A DNA stretch of 7,204 bases from Actinomycetota bacterium (GCA_016783985.1 JADHVM010000046.1:1-7204), one strand, 5' to 3'. Shown: positions 1 through 6,929, counted from the first letter of the stretch. Program-made: numbers and translations. The notes: generated by a model from the letters alone, not told the origin.

Positions 1-1929
1 ATTACCAATATCATCCAGGTCAAAATAAAGTATTGATACCCCGTTAAGACCCCATGTTCCAAGACCAGTCTCGATTTTTCCCCATCCGCTTACCAGATAA
101 TCACTGTAAGCCTCGTTAGTAAAATCTATAAAAATATCCCCATCCGCATTCTCTCCTATTGTATTACCTTCATTTGAGGAAATGAAATCAGTTACCAAAA
201 TCCTCTCGCCCGTACTGCTTTTAGGAAAGAAATACAGCTTTGTCATATCGTCTCTTCCGGTGAGAATTAAATTATCCTCATTCTTATCCAGATATTCTCT
301 AAACGCAGGATTCACATGTTCGGGAACACCCAATGAATACGAACCAATAAGCCAGATATTCCTATCATAATTTTTGTTAAAAACTTCTATGAATTTAAAT
401 ATATCTCTTATAACCACAGCACCGTAAGTATCATCCCTAACTTCCCCATCCTCTTCATGATAAGGCTGCCAGGAAACTAAATTCCCTGTCCATAGCCAGT
501 AATCTATCCTCTTTGTATATGGATATGAATTATATACATCAGTAGTAATCACTAAATCATCTTCTTCTGCATTAGCAGCAACATATTTTCCTACCTCAGC
601 AGCATCCCAGTGATAAGACCACGTATTTGAGATAGAGTAATAAGTATTTAATTTATCGGTATGCTTGATATAGGGAATTGCTTCTGCTTCTTCTAAATTG
701 ATACCGCTAATTGCAAAAAAAGATATAGCAGTAAAAATAACTACAAGAACTATATTTAAAACTGCTGTGGGTACTTTCCTCTTAGCCAGTTTTTTACAGG
801 CTATATGTATCCATTTTGACAGGGAAAAACTTACAGCAAAGATTACATAAGAAAAAATTAATATAAATAGCGGCATTAAGAAATATATATATCTTTGCTG
901 ATTATACATCTGTCCCAGGGATATTATAATTAAAGTTATTACAAATACTAAATATAGCATGAATATATTAAATGGAATTCTTAACCTTCCAGCTACCATT
1001 TCATTTTCATTTAGATACATATCCTTGATACTGTATTTTCTTTTAACAGATAAAAAGATTGCCATTCCAGCAAAAACAGCTATTCCTATTAAAAATACAG
1101 CAAACATTTCAGGAAACATTATATTAATAATTTTAAAATAATAAGGATCGGGAAATCTAAAATAAGCACCAATAAGCGATCTTACCCCTCCTTCAGCTGT
1201 GTAAAAACTCCTTCCAACTTTCCAGAAAAACACCTGGTTAATTACCTGGAGAGCATCAAAAATAAAAATAATAAGTAATGGAATAATAATGGTCTTTCTA
1301 AAAAATTTACGCCCCCTGTAAAAAAGAAGTGGGATAAAAAATAAAATCAGCATAAAACCCATTCCGTGAATTAATGGAGTTATTATAAAAAATATAATAG
1401 TTAAGACTCTAAATGGCTTCCTGTCACAAATAAATCCCTTATAGAAAAAGTATGCTGAAAGTAAAAAGAAAAACTGAAATGCTGAAAAATACCTGGCTTC
1501 CCTTGAAAAATGAACAAACCACATGGCAAATGTGATAACAGTTGCTGATAAAAATCCTACGAATTTATTTGCTATATCCTTGCCAACAAAATATATCAAA
1601 ATAATTGTTGATACACCAAAAAATACACTGGTTACCCTGAATGCAAATTCTGTTGCTCCAAAAAGAAGTACTGGAATTACATTTAAGTAGTAATCAAAGA
1701 TTCCATGAAACAGGACATATCCTGACGGAAGAAGCGGGTAACCATGTTTTAAAATACCTAATGTTCCTATAACTGTATGCCCATCATCTCCCCAGAAAGA
1801 CAGATACCCTAAATTTCTAATCCTTAAAAAAATACCTGCAGCTGCAAGTAGTATTAAAAATATAAAAGTTAAGATATTTTTCCAATCCCTAAAATATCCT
1901 GACAGCCATTTTCTCTTATTTTCTACCAT
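1..1929 (-). CDS. PMT/ArnT-like (GT39-type) membrane glycosyltransferase, C-terminus cut by the window edge
   Basis: The frame stays open for 643 codons from an ATG at 1929 down to base 1 without a stop, so the C-terminus is missing. A first membrane helix (about residues 19-35) is followed by an outer loop with FWGDDGH (D48, D49), where PMT_2/ArnT enzymes carry their acidic catalytic motif. Next come H75, the family-like segment HFSREARYF (140-148), many hydrophobic helices, and QQRYIYFLMP (344-353). The last helix is about 388-407. After it lies a soluble, presumably extracytoplasmic region of over 230 residues, ending in a Trp/Gly-rich stretch (SGWGKIE 614-620, GTWG 624-627) that looks like a beta-sandwich module. 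By family, the enzyme would transfer a sugar from a polyprenyl-phosphate donor to a lipid, glycan or protein outside the membrane. Acceptor and sugar cannot be told. No strong Shine-Dalgarno precedes the ATG, but the start gives a normal N-terminus. The polyprenyl-phosphate sugar synthase at 4874-5842 is a plausible donor supplier. Confidence 0.85.
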   Translation of the reverse strand, partial: MVENKRKWLSGYFRDWKNILTFIFLILLAAAGIFLRIRNLGYLSFWGDDGHTVIGTLGILKHGYPLLPSGYVLFHGIFDYYLNVIPVLLFGATEFAFRVTSVFFGVSTIILIYFVGKDIANKFVGFLSATVITFAMWFVHFSREARYFSAFQFFFLLSAYFFYKGFICDRKPFRVLTIIFFIITPLIHGMGFMLILFFIPLLFYRGRKFFRKTIIIPLLIIFIFDALQVINQVFFWKVGRSFYTAEGGVRSLIGAYFRFPDPYYFKIINIMFPEMFAVFLIGIAVFAGMAIFLSVKRKYSIKDMYLNENEMVAGRLRIPFNIFMLYLVFVITLIIISLGQMYNQQRYIYFLMPLFILIFSYVIFAVSFSLSKWIHIACKKLAKRKVPTAVLNIVLVVIFTAISFFAISGINLEEAEAIPYIKHTDKLNTYYSISNTWSYHWDAAEVGKYVAANAEEDDLVITTDVYNSYPYTKRIDYWLWTGNLVSWQPYHEEDGEVRDDTYGAVVIRDIFKFIEVFNKNYDRNIWLIGSYSLGVPEHVNPAFREYLDKNEDNLILTGRDDMTKLYFFPKSSTGERILVTDFISSNEGNTIGENADGDIFIDFTNEAYSDYLVSGWGKIETGLGTWGLNGVSILYFDLDDIGN

Positions 1930-2055
1930 TATCTTATTAAAAATATTCTAATACTGTCTTATTCTATTAATACTGGAGTAAAATCATTTACTTGACAACA
2001 AAATATAACCATCTATAAAAATATAATTATTGCTCATAACAGTTAATTGGTAAAT

Positions 2056-2064
2056 ATTATAACA
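2056..2064 (-). promoter_or_regulatory. Extended -10 promoter for the GT39-like gene
   Basis: Read on the minus strand, the sequence is TGTTATAAT: a perfect TATAAT with the TGn extension. At 17 bp spacing the -35 position is ATTTCA, a weak match of 3 of 6. Transcription would start near 2049, leaving a leader of about 120 nt before the ATG at 1929. A second possible -35 (TTGTCA at 1998-1993) has no good -10 downstream of it. In this AT-rich DNA chance matches are common, so the call is moderate. Confidence 0.4.
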
Positions 2065-2158
2065 AAATATGAAACAAATGAAATAAAAACAGATTCCTTG
2101 TTTATATTTCCAAAGTCTATCATTTAGAAATTGACTTGAGCTGGTGACTTAAAATACT

Positions 2159-3547
2159 CTAGATCAAATATAGAAAACAACAGGCTGGGATAATAACAAC
2201 ATCTCTCTCAGAAAAGAATATATTTTTAGAAATAACTATACCTTTTTTAAAAGCTTTTTTTATTGTTATATAATCTATAGGACTTATTATATTTTGATAT
2301 TTGACCTCTATAGGTATAATATTGTTTTTATCTTTACTTATTACAAAATCTATCTCCTTACCTTTTGCAGATTTCCAGTAGAATATTTTTTCAATATTTG
2401 AAAATCCCTGATAAATATCTTGCTCAAAACTTCTAATTAATTGTGCGCCTACAAGGCTTTCAATTAGTGTAGATTTTTTTATTTTTTCATAAGATAAATT
2501 TATTATTGTTGAAATTATATAATAATAAAAAGGATCAAAAAAATATAATTTTTTCTCCTTTGCCGGGTTTCCCCTAAGTTTGTTTTTATCAAAGTGTTCC
2601 AAATAATATGTGGTAAAAGAATCTAAAAAAACCATTATATAATCGATTAAAGTATTTGTAGAAATATTACCAGATTTTTTTGCAAGCTTATTCCAGCTGA
2701 TTGTACTGCTAAGTGAATCTATAATAGCATAGAAAACATTTTTTGAAATTACTCTGGATTTGTTTATCTTTTCAATTTCGCTAAAGATAACAGAAATATA
2801 TCTTTCGACTGTTTCTTTGCTTATTGAATTATTTTTATAATATGAATTAATTTGCTCTAAGAAGCCTCCACAAATGAGGTATTTATCTAAATATAAACTG
2901 AGTTCATTGAAATAGATTTTTAGTTCAGGTAACTTTTTGGATATTGAATTAATATTTGTTATATCTGCCAGGTTAATATTAATCTTTAGGCCTGTTAGGT
3001 TACAGAATTCTCTAAATGAAAGTGGGAGCAAAACTTTATCTGGGCTAGCTGCTCCCCTTCTTCCAGGGAGACGTTCAGATCCTCTTCTTAGATCAATGGC
3101 TGAAGAGCCTGTTAAGATGAAAGTCATATTCTCCAGTCCAAAGATATCAACAATATGTTTTACGGATTTTTCCCAATCTTTTACAAAAGTTGCCTCATCA
3201 AAGAATACATATTTTCTATTGCTGCTCTCTTTAACTGTCTGATACCAGGATACAAATATTTCAAACATTTCTTTATCATTTTTTACTAAATTCATCGAGT
3301 AATAAAAAATATTTCCGGGATTAATATTTTTACCGAGTAAGTCTTTTATTATTAATTTCACCAAAGTTGTTTTGCCAACCTGCCTTGCTCCTCTGAGAGT
3401 GTAAACAGCATCTTTTCTTAGATCAGCAGGTTTAAATAGTTGAGGCTTATATATATATTTATTTTTCTTTAATTTATTAATATTTACATCATTTTCTATA
3501 TTCTTTTTATTTTCCCACCAGGGATTTTGAAATAATAATTCTTCCAT
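2159..3547 (-). CDS. AAA_14/DUF4143 family ATPase with C-terminal PD-(D/E)XK-like domain
   Basis: The protein is 462 residues, normal for this family. The N-terminal ATPase domain has a Walker A motif GARQVGKT (53-60), a Walker B YVFFDE (113-118), and a sensor-like TGSS (146-149). After these come LPGRRG (160-165) and the family block LLPLSFREF (173-181), with R163/R164 as possible arginine-finger residues. The middle is helical with a winged-helix-like part. The C-terminal DUF4143 domain carries E363, KGKEID (395-400, with E398 and D400) and PIEVKY (412-417, with E414 and K416), which together match the PD-(D/E)XK nuclease-fold signature. The family is widespread, often patchily distributed, and its biological role is unsettled; cytosolic location is expected. 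The gene stands alone between the two halves of a glycan locus, with a weak or absent ribosome binding site and a repeat-rich upstream region, consistent with an accessory gene. The family call is firm; function is not claimed. Confidence 0.93.
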   Translation of the reverse strand: MEELLFQNPWWENKKNIENDVNINKLKKNKYIYKPQLFKPADLRKDAVYTLRGARQVGKTTLVKLIIKDLLGKNINPGNIFYYSMNLVKNDKEMFEIFVSWYQTVKESSNRKYVFFDEATFVKDWEKSVKHIVDIFGLENMTFILTGSSAIDLRRGSERLPGRRGAASPDKVLLPLSFREFCNLTGLKININLADITNINSISKKLPELKIYFNELSLYLDKYLICGGFLEQINSYYKNNSISKETVERYISVIFSEIEKINKSRVISKNVFYAIIDSLSSTISWNKLAKKSGNISTNTLIDYIMVFLDSFTTYYLEHFDKNKLRGNPAKEKKLYFFDPFYYYIISTIINLSYEKIKKSTLIESLVGAQLIRSFEQDIYQGFSNIEKIFYWKSAKGKEIDFVISKDKNNIIPIEVKYQNIISPIDYITIKKAFKKGIVISKNIFFSERDVVIIPACCFLYLI

Positions 3548-3558
3548 TTTATTTTAGG

Positions 3559-3586
3559 TTAATTGTATTATAATATGCACAATTAA
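3559..3586 (-). promoter_or_regulatory. Inverted repeat around a -10 box: putative promoter/operator of the ATPase gene
   Basis: TTAATTGT (3559-3566) and ACAATTAA (3579-3586) form a perfect 8-bp inverted repeat with a 12-bp spacer. The spacer starts with the palindrome ATTATAAT (3567-3574), which gives a TATAAT -10 hexamer on both strands. On the minus strand the -10 is 3572-3567, so transcription would begin near 3560, only about 13 nt before the ATG at 3547. No recognisable -35 lies at the usual distance (TAATGG at 3595-3590). A dimeric regulator bound here would cover the -10 box. The symmetry is seen directly; the operator role is inferred. Confidence 0.45.
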
Positions 3587-3626
3587 GTACCATTATCATA
3601 TAATATATTGCACAACTAAGTACCAT
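3577..3626. repeat. Two-copy direct repeat, 17 bp with 33-bp period
   Basis: GCACAATTAAGTACCAT (3577-3593) recurs as GCACAACTAAGTACCAT (3610-3626) with one mismatch; the AT-rich spacers are also partly alike. The proximal copy covers the -35 region of the putative ATPase promoter, and its start overlaps the right arm of the inverted repeat at 3559-3586. The 33-bp spacing is about three helical turns, which would place two bound proteins on the same DNA face. This could be a tandem operator for an autoregulated accessory gene. A chance duplication, or a remnant of a mobile-element end, is also possible. Confidence 0.6.
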
Positions 3627-3912
3627 AATTGTTCAGTCTCTATTATACATATTAATATTTTAAAGTCAACAGTCCGAATGTAATAGCAATTAATATTTTT
3701 ATGAAAAATAGGAGAGTTTTCGAGTGAAATATGGGGGAATTTTCACTTGATATATACAGTTAGAAATAAGAGTCTATTTAGGTATCAAATATGAGATTTA
3801 AAATTATCACTAACTCTTCTTTATTATAATTAATAAATATTTTACAATAGTAACAATTTTATGAAATTTATAAAAATTTTTTAATAACACTTTTAGTAAA
3901 ATTTTAATATAT
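3627..3912. other. AT-rich intergenic region between divergent genes
   Basis: No credible gene is seen; only micro-ORFs of about eight codons occur on the plus strand (3701-3727, 3725-3751). The notable content is the IS21-like end and hairpin at 3721-3758. The promoter of the downstream glycan operon should lie here, but only weak candidates are visible: TTTACA (3841-3846) and TATAAA (3869-3874) are 22 bp apart, too far for a normal promoter. No Shine-Dalgarno precedes the ATG at 3913. Confidence 0.6.
3721..3758. mobile_element. Possible solitary IS21-family end (relic), with internal hairpin
   Basis: The segment 3732-3758 begins TGGGGGAATTTTCACTTG and finishes in TACA. Read on the minus strand it starts TGTA, followed by a CAAGTGAAA-type core and a run of five C. 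From memory this resembles the terminal inverted repeats of Gram-positive IS21-family elements. AGTGAAA (3723-3729) and TTTCACT (3741-3747) form a 7-bp stem, extended by a G·T and a C-G pair, with an 11-nt loop holding five G. IS21 ends often carry repeated inner motifs, which could explain this. No istA/istB coding sequence and no partner end are in the window, so if real it is a remnant. It is not a terminator, since no T-run follows. Confidence 0.38.
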
Positions 3913-4881
3913 ATGAACATATTAGTAACAGGTGGAGCAGGATTTATTGGTTCCCATCTATGTGAAAAATTAATTAGCTCAGGCCATGAAATAATCTGCA
4001 TGGATAATTTCAATGATTTCTATAACCCCAGGATAAAGGAGAGAAATCTAGAAAGAATAAAGGCAAGTAAAAAATTTACCCTATATAAAGAAGACATACT
4101 GAATAAATCAAAGCTAAATGAATTATTTTCAAACCACAAAATAGACCTAGTTATACATCTTGCTGCAAGAGCAGGAGTAAGGCCATCACTTTCCAATGCC
4201 GAACTTTACGAGGCAGTAAATGTTCAGGGTACAATAAATTTACTGGAAAACTGCAGGGACTACAGTATTGATAAATTTATTTTTGCCTCTTCATCATCAG
4301 TTTATGGCGGGAATAAAAAAATACCTTTTTCTGAAGAAGATAATGTTGATTGTCCTATTTCACCATATGCAGCTACAAAAAAAGCAGCTGAACTTATATG
4401 CTATACCTATCATCATCTTTATAACATTTCTTTTTTTTGCTATAGATTCTTTACCGTCTATGGTCCCAGGCAGCGCCCTGAAATGGCAATTTGTAAATTC
4501 ACTAAAAACATACTGGGAAAAAAGCCAATAGATGTCTATGGAAACGGAACTTCTTCTAGAGACTATACATATATAGATGATATAATTCTTACAATTACTG
4601 AAAACCTGGATAAAGTAAAAGGCTTTGAAGTTATTAACCTTGGAAATTCAAAACCTGTTAAACTTAGTATGTTAATTGATTTAATAGAAAAAATAACTGC
4701 TAGGAAAGCAGTCTTAAAATATATGGATTTTCAACCAGGAGATGTATTTATAACTTATGCAGATATCAGAAAAGCAAAAAAAATATTAAAATACAGGCCA
4801 CAAACACAAATTGAAGCTGGACTTGAAAAATTTATCACCTGGTACAAACAGGTAAGGACTGAGGGAAATTTGTATGAATAA
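3913..4881 (+). CDS. UDP-glucuronate 4-epimerase-like NAD-dependent extended SDR
   Basis: The protein is 322 residues, a normal full length for the epimerase/dehydratase SDR family. The N-terminal Rossmann motif GGAGFIG (7-13) starts at once after the ATG, which supports this start although no Shine-Dalgarno is visible. D31 at the end of the second strand fits NAD binding. HLAA (82-85) and the catalytic set S127, Y152 and K156 (YAATK) are intact. RFFTVYGPRQRPEMA (178-192) and QPGDVFITYADI (274-285) closely resemble signatures of UDP-glucuronate 4-epimerases, which convert UDP-glucuronate to UDP-galacturonate in the cytosol. A related sugar epimerase (UDP-glucose, UDP-N-acetylhexosamine) or a decarboxylase cannot be excluded. 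It is the first gene of a plus-strand cluster and overlaps the next gene by 8 bp, so translational coupling is likely. It probably supplies an activated sugar for surface glycan synthesis. Confidence 0.88.
   Translation: MNILVTGGAGFIGSHLCEKLISSGHEIICMDNFNDFYNPRIKERNLERIKASKKFTLYKEDILNKSKLNELFSNHKIDLVIHLAARAGVRPSLSNAELYEAVNVQGTINLLENCRDYSIDKFIFASSSSVYGGNKKIPFSEEDNVDCPISPYAATKKAAELICYTYHHLYNISFFCYRFFTVYGPRQRPEMAICKFTKNILGKKPIDVYGNGTSSRDYTYIDDIILTITENLDKVKGFEVINLGNSKPVKLSMLIDLIEKITARKAVLKYMDFQPGDVFITYADIRKAKKILKYRPQTQIEAGLEKFITWYKQVRTEGNLYE
4861..4866 (+). promoter_or_regulatory. Ribosome binding site for the GT2 gene, inside the end of the epimerase gene
   Basis: GAGGGA lies 7 nt before the ATG at 4874 and within the last codons of the upstream gene. 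It supports the start that gives an 8-bp overlap and suggests coupled translation of the two proteins. Confidence 0.65.
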
Positions 4882-5842
4882 TAAAAATAACATAGATTTA
4901 TCAGTTGTAATTCCAATATACAATGAAGAGGAAAATATAGATCTGCTATATAAAAGCCTGGGTGCTGTCCTCTCTAAGTTAAACAGTAGTTATGAAGTAA
5001 TCCTTATAGATGATGGGAGCACAGATTCCACCTATGAAAAACTAAAAGAAATTAACAAAAAAAATAAAAACGTTAAAATAATAAAATTTAGAAAGAACTT
5101 TGGCCAGACACCAGCAACGCGGGCAGGGTTTGATTATTGTAAGGGCAATATAATAATAACTCTTGATGCTGATCTGCAGAATGATCCAAATGATATCCCA
5201 AAAATTTTAAAAAAGATGGAAGAGGGTTATGATATTGTAAGCGGTTGGAGAAAAAATAGAAAAGATAAGATAATATCCAGGAAAGTCCCATCAATAGTAG
5301 CAAACAAGATAATTTCGCTCCTCTTTGGAGTCCGCCTTCATGATTATGGCTGCACACTTAAAGCATACAGGAAAGAAGTGATTCAAAATATAGAACTTTA
5401 CGGAGAAATGCATCGTTATATTCCTGCACTTGCAAGCTGGATGGGTATTAAAGTTGCAGAAGTTCCAGTAAAACATCATAGCCGTAAATTTGGCAGAGCT
5501 AAATATGGTATTTCACGAACAGTCAGGGTTGTTGTTGACATAATAACCATTAAATTTCTATTAACTTACTCGAAAAAACCAATGCAGATATTCGGGCTCC
5601 TCGGAATTTTTACAAGTATAGTCGGCTCCGGGTTAACTCTCTACTTAATCATTGGTAGAGTCTTCTTTGACCAATCGCTAGCTGATAGACCGTTGTTCAT
5701 ACTATCAATATTTATGATATTTATTGGAATCCAGTTAATTACTATGGGTTTACTTGGAGAGATTATGATGAGAACCTATCATGAAGGCACAGATAAACCA
5801 ACCTATGTTATAAAGGAAATTATAGATAAAAATAACAGATAA
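4874..5842 (+). CDS. DPM1/GtrB-type polyprenyl-phosphate glycosyltransferase (GT2) with two C-terminal membrane helices
   Basis: The protein has 322 residues. The GT-A domain shows VVIPIYNEEENI (11-22), the nucleotide-binding DDGSTD (46-51), KNFGQTPATRAGFD (74-87) and the metal-binding DADLQNDP (98-105). Further family blocks are SGWRKNRKD (123-131), DYGCTLKAYRKEV (157-169), RYIPALA (181-187) and HHSRKFGRAKYG (201-212). Two membrane helices follow at about 239-261 and 273-295, then the typical short tail with GEIMMRTYHE. This is the architecture of GtrB/ArnC-like enzymes, which move a sugar from a nucleotide donor to undecaprenyl phosphate on the cytosolic face of the membrane. Which sugar is used cannot be read from sequence; the preceding epimerase suggests a uronic acid or related hexose, but glucose or mannose are equally common in the family. 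A PMT/ArnT-type transferase, as at 1-1929, would use the lipid-linked product. Confidence 0.92.
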   Translation: MNNKNNIDLSVVIPIYNEEENIDLLYKSLGAVLSKLNSSYEVILIDDGSTDSTYEKLKEINKKNKNVKIIKFRKNFGQTPATRAGFDYCKGNIIITLDADLQNDPNDIPKILKKMEEGYDIVSGWRKNRKDKIISRKVPSIVANKIISLLFGVRLHDYGCTLKAYRKEVIQNIELYGEMHRYIPALASWMGIKVAEVPVKHHSRKFGRAKYGISRTVRVVVDIITIKFLLTYSKKPMQIFGLLGIFTSIVGSGLTLYLIIGRVFFDQSLADRPLFILSIFMIFIGIQLITMGLLGEIMMRTYHEGTDKPTYVIKEIIDKNNR

Positions 5843-5906
5843 AAAATAATTAAAATAAAAAGCTAAATATAAAACCTTATAAAACCATACTGTAAAATCC
5901 AATAAA
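5843..5906 (+). other. 64-bp AT-rich spacer inside the glycan operon
   Basis: The spacer is almost all A and T. TATAAAACC occurs twice with a 10-bp period (5868-5876, 5878-5886). There is no terminator hairpin and no Shine-Dalgarno before the ATG at 5907. Read-through from the GT2 gene is likely; an internal promoter cannot be excluded, because -10-like words are everywhere in such sequence. Confidence 0.5.
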
Positions 5907-6911
5907 ATGAAAAAAATTAAATATTTTATAAACCTTGTAAGAATTTATTTTACATATATTTTAAGAAAGAAAAGATGCAGTTACCTGCCCATAAGACTAT
6001 GGATAGAAACTTCCAGCAGATGTAATTTAAAATGTAGATTGTGTGTGAATAAAGACATACCACCTGAACTGAAAGGTGATATGGATTTTAACCTTTATAA
6101 AAAGATAGTAGATGAAGTTAAAGATTATGTTTTTGATATAAATTTATTTCACCGGGGCGAGCCGCTTTTAAATCCAAAAATAGTTGATATGATAAAATAT
6201 GCAAACAAGCGGAACATTAAAACAAGAATTCATACAAACGGAGTCCTGCTTACAGATGAATTAAGCCATAAACTTATCAAATCAGGCTTAAATTTAATCT
6301 CCTTTTCTTTTGATGGCTATACAAAAAAGACTTATGAGAAAAACAGGGTAAATGCAGTATACGATAATACTTTAAGCAATATAATAAATTTTTTAAAAAT
6401 AAAGAGTCAGCTTAAATCTAAAACCCCTTTTACAATAATACAGGTAATGGAATTTGATGAAGAGCTTTCATCTAAAAATTTATCAGATCAAAAAAGCAAT
6501 TTTATAAAAAAATTTGACAAGTTACCCTTGGATAAAATAATAATAAGGACTCCTCATAACTGGGGCGGACTGCTTGAGCTTGAAGGAATAAAAAAAATAA
6601 ATAAAGAAAAATCCAGACTGATCCCATGTACTTTTCCATGGTACTCACTTACAATTTTTTATGATGGAAAAGTACATCTCTGTCCACAGGATTTTGAAGG
6701 AGAAATACTGCTGGGCAACGCGTGCAAGGATTCCCTAAAAAATATATTTAACAATGAAATTATGGCTGATGTCAGGAATAAGTTTAAAATGAAAGATATC
6801 GAAGACATGAACCCATGCAGCAGCTGTGACAGAGTATGGCGGGAAACTATTGCAGGCATACCGCGTGAATATTTAAGTATATTTCTAAAGGATAGCTTTA
6901 GAAAAAATTAA
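5907..6911 (+). CDS. Radical SAM protein with SPASM/Twitch-like C-terminal cluster domain
   Basis: The protein has 334 residues. After an amphipathic, basic N-terminus (about 1-30, perhaps membrane-associating) comes RLWIETSSRCNLKCRLC with C39, C43 and C46, the CxxxCxxC that binds the SAM [4Fe-4S] cluster. Further radical SAM signatures are GEPLLNP (84-90), HTNG (109-112) and SFDG (134-137). The C-terminal part has C241, a strand FYDGKVHLC ending in C259, GNACKDSLKNIF (270-281) and CSSC (C304, C307). This resembles a shortened SPASM or Twitch domain holding one auxiliary Fe-S cluster; C273 is an extra cysteine. Such proteins use a 5'-deoxyadenosyl radical to modify peptides, sugars or lipids. 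This one sits 64 bp after a polyprenyl-phosphate glycosyltransferase and 18 bp before an SDR, so a glycan or lipid-linked substrate is plausible but unproven. No precursor-peptide gene is seen nearby. The start is supported by family layout, not by a ribosome binding site. Confidence 0.9.
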   Translation: MKKIKYFINLVRIYFTYILRKKRCSYLPIRLWIETSSRCNLKCRLCVNKDIPPELKGDMDFNLYKKIVDEVKDYVFDINLFHRGEPLLNPKIVDMIKYANKRNIKTRIHTNGVLLTDELSHKLIKSGLNLISFSFDGYTKKTYEKNRVNAVYDNTLSNIINFLKIKSQLKSKTPFTIIQVMEFDEELSSKNLSDQKSNFIKKFDKLPLDKIIIRTPHNWGGLLELEGIKKINKEKSRLIPCTFPWYSLTIFYDGKVHLCPQDFEGEILLGNACKDSLKNIFNNEIMADVRNKFKMKDIEDMNPCSSCDRVWRETIAGIPREYLSIFLKDSFRKN

Positions 6912-6916
6912 AAGGC

Positions 6917-6921
6917 AGGAG
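6917..6921 (+). promoter_or_regulatory. Ribosome binding site of the terminal SDR gene
   Basis: AGGAG lies 8 nt before the ATG at 6930, in the 18-bp gap after the radical SAM gene. It is the clearest Shine-Dalgarno in the window and fixes the start. Confidence 0.8.
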
Positions 6922-6929
6922 TATCAAAT

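Noticed and set aside
959..1141. 60-codon plus-strand hydrophobic open frame
   Set aside because: It is the antisense shadow of membrane helices in the GT39-like gene.
1945..1975. Imperfect direct repeat ATTCTAATACTG / ATTCTATTAATACTG upstream of the GT39-like gene
   Set aside because: It is short, imperfect and low in complexity; easily expected by chance in this base composition.
2131..2158. Plus-strand promoter-like TTGACT (2131-2136) with AATACT 16 bp downstream
   Set aside because: It points into the 3' end of the minus-strand ATPase gene with no plus-strand gene to serve. An antisense role cannot be supported from sequence.
2937..3242. 101-codon plus-strand open frame within the ATPase gene
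   Set aside because: It is antisense to the Walker B/sensor region of a strongly supported gene and has no recognisable domain.
3721..3749. Stem-loop considered as an intrinsic terminator
   Set aside because: The stem is AT-rich with an 11-nt loop, no T-run follows on either strand, and no gene ends nearby, since both flanking genes diverge from this region.
3701..3751. Two overlapping plus-strand micro-ORFs of about eight codons (3701-3727 and 3725-3751)
   Set aside because: They are too short, have no suitably placed ribosome binding site, and lie in the hairpin better read as a repeat or IS end.
5868..5900. Ten-bp periodic TATAAAACC words before the radical SAM gene
   Set aside because: They are low-complexity A-rich repeats with a third degenerate copy at best; no clear regulatory reading.
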